Positions 25,050 to 32,499 of a stretch of DNA of 32,499 bases are shown here, piece after piece. Origin of the DNA: Planctomyces sp. (GTDB taxonomy: Bacteria > Planctomycetota > Planctomycetia > Planctomycetales > Planctomycetaceae); NCBI GenBank assembly GCA_027483405.1, contig JAIXUU010000293.1:1-32499 (forward strand), in the 5' to 3' direction. A model generated the notes under the pieces. That model made no database searches. It was not told the DNA's origin and worked only from the letters and a program-made list of their open reading frames with translations. Position numbers and translations under genes: made by a program. Numbering within the stretch: position 1 is the stretch's first letter; each line of letters begins with the position of its first letter.

Positions 25050-25210
25050 GCTACAGTATTTGTATCCTGAGGCAATGTTTGCATCCTGAGCCAGCTTTCG
25101 TGTCCTAACCCAGTGGTCGTATTGCTAAATCGTGTTGATGCAGGGATATTTTATCACCGCATCATGGTCACCTGAACGCGACCCGTCATCACGACCGCTG
25201 AACTGTCCCG

Positions 25211-25245
25211 GCAGGCCCGGCTGCAAAATCTGCAGCCGGGCCTGC
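25211..25245. terminator. Perfect 15-bp stem-loop
   Basis: Arms GCAGGCCCGGCTGCA / TGCAGCCGGGCCTGC enclose the loop AAATC. It lies between the convergent hpf and HEAT genes and would work in either direction. Followed by TTGTTGG, it lacks a long U-run. Confidence 0.6.
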
Positions 25246-25286
25246 TTGTTGGATCGTAGCGCAGCACAAGCTCGCCCTCATCCCAA

Positions 25287-25312
25287 CCTTCTCCCGTCGG
25301 AACGGGAGAAGG
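25287..25312. terminator. CCTTCTCCCG stem-loop
   Basis: Arms CCTTCTCCCG / CGGGAGAAGG enclose the loop TCGGAA, with AGTAAAAAA beyond. On the minus strand the hairpin is followed by GTTGGGATGAGGGCGAGC, the usual flank of CCCTCATCC-type REP elements. It lies 13 bases past the HEAT gene stop. Confidence 0.55.
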
Positions 25313-25324
25313 AGTAAAAAATCC

Positions 25325-26452
25325 TTATTCGTCGCTGTTGCTGGCGGGTGTGGCGTCTCCCGGTTTGGGCGCACCATCCAGCCGACGCAGGGCCTGGGCA
25401 GCTTCCTCCTGTAGAGGATCGGCGGGTTGTCTGGCAATGGCTTGAAGTGTTCTGCGGATCGCAGGAGTCCCTGAGCCACTTTGTGCCAGGCTGCGAATGG
25501 CGGCTTGCCTGACCTCGACAGCAGGATCATCGACCAGCTTCAGCAGTGCAGGCTCAATCTGAGCGACGAGATCAGCTTGTGAAGTGAGATTGCCCAGCGA
25601 GGTCGCAGCAATCATGCGGATATTGACTTCATCACTTTCGAGAAGTCCCAGAAGCACAGGTGCGACCTTCGATTCGTATGCGACAATCGAGGAAAGGACC
25701 GAAGCCACATTGGCCCGCACAAACAGAGACTGATCTTGCAATGAGCTGACAATCTCCGGTGCCGACGATTCTGCTTCGGGGCCCAATTGAGCCAGGAACA
25801 TCGAGGCGAGTTCCCGAACCATCAGATCGTCGTCTTTCAAGTGGCGAACATAAATTCCCAGTGCTGTGGTTCCCAGTTGTGTCAGTTTTTGTTCGGCAAT
25901 CTGCCATTGATCGGGAGTCGAACCTCCGCGTGCAGCCTGCAGCAATTCAGCAAAAGCCGCTTCGGCTGCCGGAGAACTTTCTGGCAAGCCCCCATTCCGA
26001 ACACCCGTCGCCATGGCGGGGTTTTCTGGCACAGGCAACAGGAGTTGGCCAGGGACAGCGGCGGGGATCGTCAATACTGCCGAACCTGAGTTGGCTTCTG
26101 TGACTGGTGCAATGGTGAGCACAGGGAAGTCATCTTGTGAAGCCTGCGAAACTGACGCGGAAGCGTCTTCCTGAGTGGGCGCTCCTGATGAGTTGGCACT
26201 GAAAGCGGGATCTTCCGCCTGCTGGCAACCGGCAACCGCCATGCCGACAAGGAGCATGAGGATGAATGAAAGCTGGGTTCGACATCGATTGGGCCAACGA
26301 TCCAGAAAGACAACACCTCGCCCGGCAACAGGGAATGATTCCTGTAAGGTGGATTTGCTCTGATGTTCACAAGCTCTGCATGCCAAATGATCGAGCGCGT
26401 GACCACTCGCCATGGTTTCACTCAGATGCTTTGATGATCGATGGGATTTCAT
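25325..26452 (-). CDS. HEAT-repeat protein, putative lipoprotein
   Basis: The ORF is open to 26521, but the ATG at 26452 has AGGAG ~11 nt upstream and is preferred, giving 375 aa. A hydrophobic stretch SFILMLLVGMAVAGC at residues ~60-74 ends in a lipobox (VAGC), suggesting a lipid-anchored secreted protein. It lies unusually far from any Met start, so the real start may be a later non-ATG codon. After a Ser/Ala-rich linker, helical repeats from ~170 read GIYVRHLKDDDLMVRELASM, LQDQSLFVRANVASVLSSIV, LESDEVNIRMIAATSLGNL and LVDDPAVEVRQAAIRSLAQS. These are HEAT/PBS-lyase-type repeats for protein binding. Convergent with hpf. No enzymatic domain. Confidence 0.72.
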   Translation of the reverse strand: MKSHRSSKHLSETMASGHALDHLACRACEHQSKSTLQESFPVAGRGVVFLDRWPNRCRTQLSFILMLLVGMAVAGCQQAEDPAFSANSSGAPTQEDASASVSQASQDDFPVLTIAPVTEANSGSAVLTIPAAVPGQLLLPVPENPAMATGVRNGGLPESSPAAEAAFAELLQAARGGSTPDQWQIAEQKLTQLGTTALGIYVRHLKDDDLMVRELASMFLAQLGPEAESSAPEIVSSLQDQSLFVRANVASVLSSIVAYESKVAPVLLGLLESDEVNIRMIAATSLGNLTSQADLVAQIEPALLKLVDDPAVEVRQAAIRSLAQSGSGTPAIRRTLQAIARQPADPLQEEAAQALRRLDGAPKPGDATPASNSDE

Positions 26453-26950
26453 AGTTGATTGCTCTCCTGCAGCCGGTTCCCTGGCGAGGGGAATCTTGAC
26501 ATGCCTGAGGCAGATCTCCAAGAGGTGTTTTGGGGGAGGGGTTTGGGAATCTGTGGGCTGTTCGAATCGGCGGCAGACGGGAAGCGACCTGAACCTGTGT
26601 TTCGAAGAGGGGTGACTGTGTACAGTTCATCAGATGTCGCAGGCACGGTGGTTCGATCGAGAGCTGACCGACAGGGGCAAAATGACGGTTAAAAGGATCA
26701 ATCGGGCTGGCGTGCAGGAATTTCACGGCAAGTCGAGACAGGCCATACTTGCGTTTGGGGGTTCTCCGGGAGCAGAATGATCAACGTCAATTTCTGCCAG
26801 CAGGTTTCCCACAGGATGCTCTCAAACGGTCTGTCGAGACCAGTCCTGCCATGGAGAAGCTGCAACGCCACTTTGATCGAAATGCATCATTTCGATTGAC
26901 CTTCTGTATGTCACAGGTTTCAACCTCGCAACATTTATAGAGCAAGACTC
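26453..26950. other. Divergent intergenic region upstream of the Hsp70 gene
   Basis: About 500 bp without a credible gene. The + frame at 26459-26692 is short and lacks a domain. A CIRCE-type inverted repeat (TTAGCACTC-N9-GAGTGCTAA) was looked for and not seen. Confidence 0.5.
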
Positions 26951-28528
26951 ATGAAGTTCCTCGCAGGAAACACCGTTGGCGTTGACCTTGGCACGACTTA
27001 TTCTGCGATGGCACGGATTGGTGCCGATGGCCAGCCGACCTCGCTGCAGAATGCTGATGGTCGCAACATTACGCCTTCGGTGGTGCTGCTGGCTGACGAC
27101 GGCTCAGTAGTCGTTGGCCCCTCAATTGAGCGTGCCTCGTTGGAATCGGCCGATCATATTGTCGAAGCTGTGAAGCGGCAGATGGGCAATAAAGACTACT
27201 ATGTGGTCTATCAGGGTAAGAAGCTGACACCTGAGTTTATCTCGGCCCTGATTCTCAAAAAGATGAAACAGGACGCGGAAAAAGAGATCGGCCCGATCAC
27301 CAATGCCGTCGTAACAGTCCCGTATTACTTTAATGACGTTCGTCGTAAAGCGACTCAGGATGCTGGTCGTATTGCGGGTCTGAACGTTGTGGATATCATC
27401 AACGAACCGACAGCCGCGACGCTTGCGTATGCGTGGATGAAGGGGGAATTGGGCCGGACAGATCTGATTCAGGAGCCGAAGACCATCCTCGTGTACGACC
27501 TGGGTGGTGGTACGTTCGACGTGACTGTCGTGCGATACACGCCGACACAATTCCGGGTTCTGGCGACGGACGGCGACGTGATGCTGGGTGGTCTCGACTG
27601 GACGAGACGACTTGTCGACCATGTGGCGGAACAGTTCTTGCGCAAGTTTGGCGAAGATCCCCGGGAGGATGCCGACGCCATTCGCGATTTCAACCGGGAG
27701 TGTGAACAGGCCAAGCGGGATCTGAGTAGCAAGCCACAAGTCCCGGTGACCGTTTACTTCCGCGGAAAGACGCTTTCAGTCTCGTTGACACGCACCGATT
27801 TTGAACGCATGACGGCTGATCTGCTCCAGCGAACACAGGATACGACCGAACTCGTGCTGCAACAGGCCGGCGTAGCCATGGGGCAACTGGATGATGTCGT
27901 ACTGGTGGGCGGTTCGACTTACATGCCTGCTGTCGAGAAGATGCTGGCAGAAACTTGCGGTCGCAAACCTTCGCGAGATCTCAGGCCGGAAGAAGCGGTC
28001 GCCCAGGGGGCTGCCATCCATGCAGCCATTCTGGAAGCACGTGCCGGTGTTCAGAACTCGCAAGTGGTCGATGCGATTCGCAAGCGGCTCAATAACGTGA
28101 CGACTCTGGATGTGAACTCCCATTCGCTGGGAGTGAAGGTCTCCAGTCCGGAAGACCGCGCCAAGAAAATCAATCACATCATGATCCCGAAGAACACGAA
28201 CATTCCCTACAGCCTGACCCAGCGCTTCCGCACGAATGCCGATAACCAGAAGACGATTCACGTCTACATTCTCGAAGGCGATGCGAAAGATCCCGCAGCC
28301 TGTACGCAGATTGGTGATTTCCGCATCACGGGCTTACCGGCAAACCTTCCCGCCGGTTCACCAGTCGAAGTGACTTACAGTTACGAATCGACAGGTCGAA
28401 TTGCTGTGGCTGCACGGGAACTTGTCAGTGGCAAGGCCGCCTCGACTGAGATCGTTCGGGATATGGGCCTGACAGATCAGAACATTGATGTCTTCGAAGA
28501 ACTGGCCAAGGGCTATAAGGTCGAATAG
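26951..28528 (+). CDS. Short DnaK-like Hsp70 lacking the C-terminal lid
   Basis: This 525-aa chaperone has a complete nucleotide-binding domain: VGVDLGTTYSAMARI at ~9-23, the TVPYYFNDVRRKATQDAGRI segment, NEPTAATLAYAW, LVYDLGGGTFDVTVVRY at ~180 and VVLVGGSTYMPAVEKML at ~316. A beta-type substrate-binding domain follows (LDVNSHSLGVKV, then IMIPKNTNIPYSLTQRF and GDFRITGLP). The interdomain linker reads NVTTLDVNSHSLGV instead of the usual DVLLLDVTPLSLGI. The chain ends at ~525, whereas DnaK runs to ~640, so the helical lid and the acidic tail are missing. No grpE or dnaJ lies alongside. It is therefore probably a paralogue, not the housekeeping dnaK. Confidence 0.88.
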   Translation: MKFLAGNTVGVDLGTTYSAMARIGADGQPTSLQNADGRNITPSVVLLADDGSVVVGPSIERASLESADHIVEAVKRQMGNKDYYVVYQGKKLTPEFISALILKKMKQDAEKEIGPITNAVVTVPYYFNDVRRKATQDAGRIAGLNVVDIINEPTAATLAYAWMKGELGRTDLIQEPKTILVYDLGGGTFDVTVVRYTPTQFRVLATDGDVMLGGLDWTRRLVDHVAEQFLRKFGEDPREDADAIRDFNRECEQAKRDLSSKPQVPVTVYFRGKTLSVSLTRTDFERMTADLLQRTQDTTELVLQQAGVAMGQLDDVVLVGGSTYMPAVEKMLAETCGRKPSRDLRPEEAVAQGAAIHAAILEARAGVQNSQVVDAIRKRLNNVTTLDVNSHSLGVKVSSPEDRAKKINHIMIPKNTNIPYSLTQRFRTNADNQKTIHVYILEGDAKDPAACTQIGDFRITGLPANLPAGSPVEVTYSYESTGRIAVAARELVSGKAASTEIVRDMGLTDQNIDVFEELAKGYKVE

Positions 28529-28551
28529 GTCGATCTGCGTCGTGATGAAAT

Positions 28552-28586
28552 CTGCTGGGGGATGACATCGATCATGCATCCCGCAG
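28552..28586. terminator. Possible bidirectional stem-loop between hsp70 and the TPR gene
   Basis: CTGC and GGGATG can pair with CATCCC and GCAG, with a 3-nt bulge and a 12-nt loop. It lies in the 89-bp gap between convergent genes. No U-run follows. Confidence 0.35.
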
Positions 28587-28617
28587 GCAGGCTGACCGAC
28601 GACTGAAAAACATCGGC

Positions 28618-31600
28618 TCAATTGCGTTTGCGAGCTGCTTCCAGTCGCTCTTTGGCTTCCGCAGCGTAACTGACATTGGGAAACTCACGCAGCAGCCGCT
28701 CATAAGTCGCAATGGCTTCCTTCCACTGGCTGCGCTGTTCGTCGCATTTGGCTGCCTGCAGTAAACCGGCCGCCTGCCATTCGGGGAAGGCGTAATTGGA
28801 ATAGACCTTCTGGTATTCCAGGAATGCCTGCTTCCAGTTTTCCTGCAGAAAGTAGGTCTCTGCGAGCAGAAACTGGGCTTTGGCAGCGAGTTCTGTCTGC
28901 TGGCTTTGCGGGTCCTTGGTCACGATTTGAAAAGCAGCACGGGCTTCATCAAACTTGGCTTGCTGTTTGTAGGCTCGGCCAAGAACTTCACGAATCTGCC
29001 AGCGGGCAGGTACAGGTGGTTGCCAGCCATCCAGTTCTTCCGCAGCGTCTGTCAGACCTTCATAGTTGCGATGGCGTAACCGGGCTTCGGCCCAGAGCAC
29101 CCAGGGCCTGCCATGCCAGTCTTCGATTTCGCCCTGTTTTCTCGCAGTGCGAATGGTTTCGCGCAGAGTATCGAGTTGTGGAAGTAACGCGGTGGCAGTT
29201 TCCACACTGAGATCAGTGGCCAGTTGAGATTCAGCCAGAGCCACGGCCACTTGCAGCTTTTGTAGGCTTTCCGGATAGGTGGCCACAAACTGACCACCCA
29301 GTTTTTTGACGTCCTCCCAGCGCTGCTGTTCGATGGCGAGCACGACCAGTTGATAAAGAGCCCGTTCTTTCACACTGACATCGGCTTTTTCACTTTGCAG
29401 CAGTTCTTCGAGTGATTTTCTCGCGCGGGTAAATTCACCTTGAATCAAGTCGCTCTCCGCCAGGCTCAGCTTCGCGTTGTCAGCCAGTGGGCTTTGCGGA
29501 CATTCAGCGACTAAGCGCGCAAAAATCTTGTCGGCCTGCTCAAATCGACCCGCTTCATAATTGATCAGAGCCCATTCATTGAGTAACTGATCAAACACTT
29601 CCGCTTTGGGAAACTTCTTGAGCAAGGTTTCGTACGCCAGATCAGCCTGTTCAAGTCGCCCGGTCTGTTCGAGAGTACGAGCCATCATCAGGCCCGAGCG
29701 ATATCCGAAGAGCACCGGGGCTTTCAATTCCTCTTTGGGGCCGGCGGCGTCTTTGGGCGTGAAGCGATCAAAAGCCTGTTGAAAGACCTTGAGTGCTTTC
29801 TCGGTCTCTTTCGCCAGTAGCCACGATTCACCTTCGTAATACATCGCCTCGGCCTGAAGCGGATGCTGCGGGAATTTGGTCGACAACTGGCCAAATTCTT
29901 CAGCCGCCAGTTTGTAATCGCCCAGACGAAATCTCGACCAGCCTGTTCCTCGCCACGCAAATGGTTCATTGGTCGTGCCCGCAGCCAGTCGCTTCAGTTT
30001 CTCGAAGTCAGCGAGAGCGACTGGCCATTGTTTGGCAGCTTCTGCCACTTCGGCCTGATCCATCAAAGCTGCAGCGACTGCAGGATCACCAGGAAACTCG
30101 GCTTCAAACTGCTTGATCGCAGCTTCGGCCTTGGCCCACTGTTGCGCTTTGGCGTATGCCAGGCCTTGCAACGCATAGGCCCGCCTTCGCTGAGTGGCCT
30201 GAGGGAACATACTCAGGTATTTAACTGCGACCGCAGCACTGGCCTCAAAGTCGTTGAGGCTGAAGAGGGCTGACATCTCGATCACGAGTGATTCGATAAT
30301 CTCCGGGCGAACACTTTGTGCATTGATCTGTGCCGCCAGAGGGGCAATCATTTCCCGCGCTTCGGGAAGTTTGCCCTGCAGTTGCAAAACGAGTCCTAGA
30401 AAGTATCTGGCCTGATCTTTCAGTTCGATCGATGTGGCCCCTTGAAGCGTTTCTTCAAAGGCCACTTGAGCCCGCTGGAGAGCTTCCACATTGCTCGTGC
30501 GGGTCCCTTCTTCAAGATCCCGCCGACCTTCCAGCAGTCGCACATGCCATTTGAGTGAGCTTTCCGGGAAGGACTTGCGAAATTGCGCGATCAAGCTCTG
30601 TGTCCTGGCGGCATCCTGACGATCCAGCGAGAGATCAATCACCATCAGCAACGCATCATCGGCGGAATCACCTTGCGGCCACTTCTCCACAAGCTGGAGT
30701 GCCAGCGCTTCTGCCTTTGGTGTTTGTCCCAGTTGTCTGGCCGTGAGTGCCTGCTGATACAACACGCCTTCCGCGATTGGCGATCCACCAGCCAGGTCAA
30801 AGCTCTTTGCAAAAGTGACGAGTGCAGCTTCCAGTTGATTGCCATTTTTCTGGCTCAACCCTTGCCAGTACAGATAGCTCGCCGCCTGTTGCTTCTGCTG
30901 AGGCGTCCATGCCGATGACGTCTTTTCCAACTGAGCGGCAAGTTTTTCAAACTGCGCGGCTGCGGCATCAAACTGACCGGTCTGAAAGAGCGCATAGCCG
31001 CGGTTAGTGAGTGCTGTCTCTGCGAGCGGGCTTTGAGGATATCGCTCGGCCAGAAATTCAAACTGGCGAATGGCCACCGGATAATCCTTGGCTGCGGCGG
31101 CTTGATTTCCCAGCAGCAGTAAAGCGTCAGCTGCATGAGGATGATTCTGTCTGGCGGCGATGGCATCGAGCAGCTTTTGTCCTTCTGCGGTTTTGCCAGC
31201 CGCTGAATAGGCCTGAGCCAGTCCGTACTCGATGTCATCCGCAAGGGCACCGGCAGGGAAACGCTTACGGGCTTCCTCGAAGGTGGTGATCGCAGCTTGC
31301 GGGTCTTTCAGTTGGAGCTGCACATCTCCCAGATAAGCAAGTGCCCTGGGTGCCAGGGCATCCTGGGGATACTTTTCGAGATAGCTTTGAAGTTCCTGCT
31401 TCGCAGCCGGGAAATCATTGAGCAGAAAACTGCATTCCGCCACCCGGTAACGTGCCTGAGCGACGTTGCTGTTTTCGGGGAAGTTTTTGAGAAACTCTCG
31501 CAGGACGGACCGGGCCTCGACATAGTTCTGCTGGTTAATCAGAGCCAGGCCAATGTAGATTTGCGATTCTGGAACTCGCGGACTTTGAGGGTTGGCTTTG

Positions 31601-31935
31601 ATGAATTGACGAAAGGATTCGACAGCATCTCCCCAACGACTCTGACGGTACAATCCCACGCCGTTATTAAAATCACTCAGGTCTGCTGAATTGGCAGGTG
31701 GCTGTGCCAGTGATGGCTGAACGGCCAACCATTGGAAACCACAGATCATGGCCAGCCATAAGAGGCTCGAGCAGGCCAGGCGCGCTTTGGCCCTAATGGC
31801 ACCGAGGTCATACCCTCTTGTCGAGCCGTCCTGTGGGACACAGCGATTCATCGCGTTGAGGGATTGATCATGCGTTTGCAATTGGTGCACTTCTCCTTCC
31901 GATAGAAGGCCTGGCAATCCGCCTTTGAACAACAT
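28618..31935 (-). CDS. Large exported TPR-repeat protein
   Basis: The ORF encodes 1105 aa. An internal Met29 (31851) gives MNRCVPQ followed by the hydrophobic LACSSLLWLAMICGFQWLAV and a Ala-Gln cleavage region (PSLAQ), so the mature protein is probably periplasmic. No clear Shine-Dalgarno distinguishes the two starts. The rest is built of tandem TPR motifs, for example GVGLYRQSRWGDAVESFRQF, ARYRVAECSFLLNDFPAAKQ, ALTNRGYALFQTGQFDAAAA and FLLAETYFLQENWKQAFLEY, spaced ~34-37 residues apart. I judge at least twenty repeats. The N-terminal repeats resemble YbgF/BamD-like TPRs that bind envelope proteins. It is likely a scaffold; the partner is unknown. Confidence 0.85.
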   Translation of the reverse strand: MLFKGGLPGLLSEGEVHQLQTHDQSLNAMNRCVPQDGSTRGYDLGAIRAKARLACSSLLWLAMICGFQWLAVQPSLAQPPANSADLSDFNNGVGLYRQSRWGDAVESFRQFIKANPQSPRVPESQIYIGLALINQQNYVEARSVLREFLKNFPENSNVAQARYRVAECSFLLNDFPAAKQELQSYLEKYPQDALAPRALAYLGDVQLQLKDPQAAITTFEEARKRFPAGALADDIEYGLAQAYSAAGKTAEGQKLLDAIAARQNHPHAADALLLLGNQAAAAKDYPVAIRQFEFLAERYPQSPLAETALTNRGYALFQTGQFDAAAAQFEKLAAQLEKTSSAWTPQQKQQAASYLYWQGLSQKNGNQLEAALVTFAKSFDLAGGSPIAEGVLYQQALTARQLGQTPKAEALALQLVEKWPQGDSADDALLMVIDLSLDRQDAARTQSLIAQFRKSFPESSLKWHVRLLEGRRDLEEGTRTSNVEALQRAQVAFEETLQGATSIELKDQARYFLGLVLQLQGKLPEAREMIAPLAAQINAQSVRPEIIESLVIEMSALFSLNDFEASAAVAVKYLSMFPQATQRRRAYALQGLAYAKAQQWAKAEAAIKQFEAEFPGDPAVAAALMDQAEVAEAAKQWPVALADFEKLKRLAAGTTNEPFAWRGTGWSRFRLGDYKLAAEEFGQLSTKFPQHPLQAEAMYYEGESWLLAKETEKALKVFQQAFDRFTPKDAAGPKEELKAPVLFGYRSGLMMARTLEQTGRLEQADLAYETLLKKFPKAEVFDQLLNEWALINYEAGRFEQADKIFARLVAECPQSPLADNAKLSLAESDLIQGEFTRARKSLEELLQSEKADVSVKERALYQLVVLAIEQQRWEDVKKLGGQFVATYPESLQKLQVAVALAESQLATDLSVETATALLPQLDTLRETIRTARKQGEIEDWHGRPWVLWAEARLRHRNYEGLTDAAEELDGWQPPVPARWQIREVLGRAYKQQAKFDEARAAFQIVTKDPQSQQTELAAKAQFLLAETYFLQENWKQAFLEYQKVYSNYAFPEWQAAGLLQAAKCDEQRSQWKEAIATYERLLREFPNVSYAAEAKERLEAARKRN

Positions 31936-32499
31936 CCCCGCTGGTGATGCGTTTCAGGCCAGACGATTGCCACAGCAACAATCAGAGTAACTTTGCACGG
32001 CTCGCAAAAAAAGACCGCCATCGCCATCCTGAGGGGGAAAGGATGACGATGGCAGTCAGTGGACTTGATGCCGAGGTTATTGGACAGGTTGCGGGGCCTG
32101 CACAATTCAGGGCATCAATTCCATCCAAAACGGTCAACATCAGGTGATGATCAGCTCGAGCCTGCTGAAAACGAACGTCATTCAGGCTTAAGCGGGGAAG
32201 GCAGGCAGAAGGTCAGACTCATACGCAGGAAATAGAACCTTCCTGAGTGATACAGACCGTTCTTTCATCGCTAAGTATCGGGAAGGTGGTCGTCACGCAT
32301 CGGCAAAATCTGCGGAATTCCACCCTTGCCGAATACAACCTGCCCACCGGATGTAACGATTCTAAGGAATCTTCGCGTCAGAAATCGGCTGACTTATGGC
32401 TCAGGCACTGTGCTATGTGCCATGCTTGCAGCTCTGGGCAAGCATGGCTTCTTCAACCAACACTTCGCTATATTGTCATTAAAAGCGATTTATCGCTTC
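31936..32499. other. Terminal intergenic stretch
   Basis: Apart from a family B hairpin at 32421-32446 I see no gene, RNA or promoter I can support in the last 564 bases. The short ORFs there have no domain. Confidence 0.5.
32421..32446. repeat. CATGCTTGC palindrome (family B), copy 4
   Basis: Perfect arms CATGCTTGC / GCAAGCATG enclose the loop AGCTCTGG. The flank GTGC before the arm matches the 4522 copy (CGTGC). It is ~28 kb away from copies 1-3, so the family is dispersed over the chromosome. Confidence 0.7.

Noticed and set aside
27122-28261. Minus-strand ORFs within the Hsp70 gene
   Set aside because: Antisense shadows of a highly conserved coding sequence.

Overview
The window looks like a stretch of a planctomycete chromosome, possibly close to Planctopirus. 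That assignment is inferred from gene content: paralogue-rich LRR, PQQ-propeller, HEAT and TPR secretory proteins, a formylglycine-generating-enzyme (SUMF1)-like protein, FAS1 with an ECF sigma/anti-sigma pair, an S1 protein with a long disordered N-terminus, and a short Hsp70. Genes are loosely packed. Many gaps carry small palindromic (REP-like) repeats, and a broken REP-associated tyrosine transposase (RAYT) lies at 16528-16661.

Region 1 (1-6782, all + strand) is a tailed-phage-derived module: the C-terminus of a tape-measure protein, a distal-tail-like protein, and a 601-aa baseplate/hub-like protein whose last ~195 residues are extremely Ser/Thr-rich. It is followed by a DUF115/MptE/Maf-like protein, a GT2 glycosyltransferase and a GT4-type glycosyltransferase. 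I propose that this is a glycosylation cassette acting on the Ser-rich tail protein. The 250-560 bp gaps between the tail genes are filled with repeats of families also found outside the module, which suggests a long-resident, domesticated tail element rather than a fresh prophage.

Region 2 (6783-16303) is ordinary chromosome: soluble transhydrogenase sthA (-), a signal-peptide protein of unknown function (-), a PQQ-like beta-propeller protein (+), ribosomal protein S1 (-), and, divergent from S1, an orphan beta-class DNA methyltransferase followed by a small LRR protein (+).

Region 3 (16304-19889) is a more disturbed stretch: GTAGGG and GGGTGGC palindromes, the RAYT remnant, a four-TM membrane protein, a C-terminally truncated SUMF1-like secreted protein, and ~790 bp without a convincing gene.

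Region 4 (19890-21821) is a compact FAS1 protein / ECF sigma factor / RskA-type anti-sigma cluster. Its content matches the mycobacterial SigK-RskA-MPT70/83 circuit, in which the sigma factor drives fasciclin-domain proteins.

Region 5 (22031-32499) holds rfbB and a downstream unknown gene (-), a short HPF/RaiA-type ribosome hibernation factor (+), a HEAT-repeat putative lipoprotein (-), a lidless DnaK-like Hsp70 (+) and a 1105-aa TPR protein (-). Perfect stem-loops sit between several convergent gene pairs. I see no rRNA, intact tRNA, CRISPR array or complete insertion sequence.
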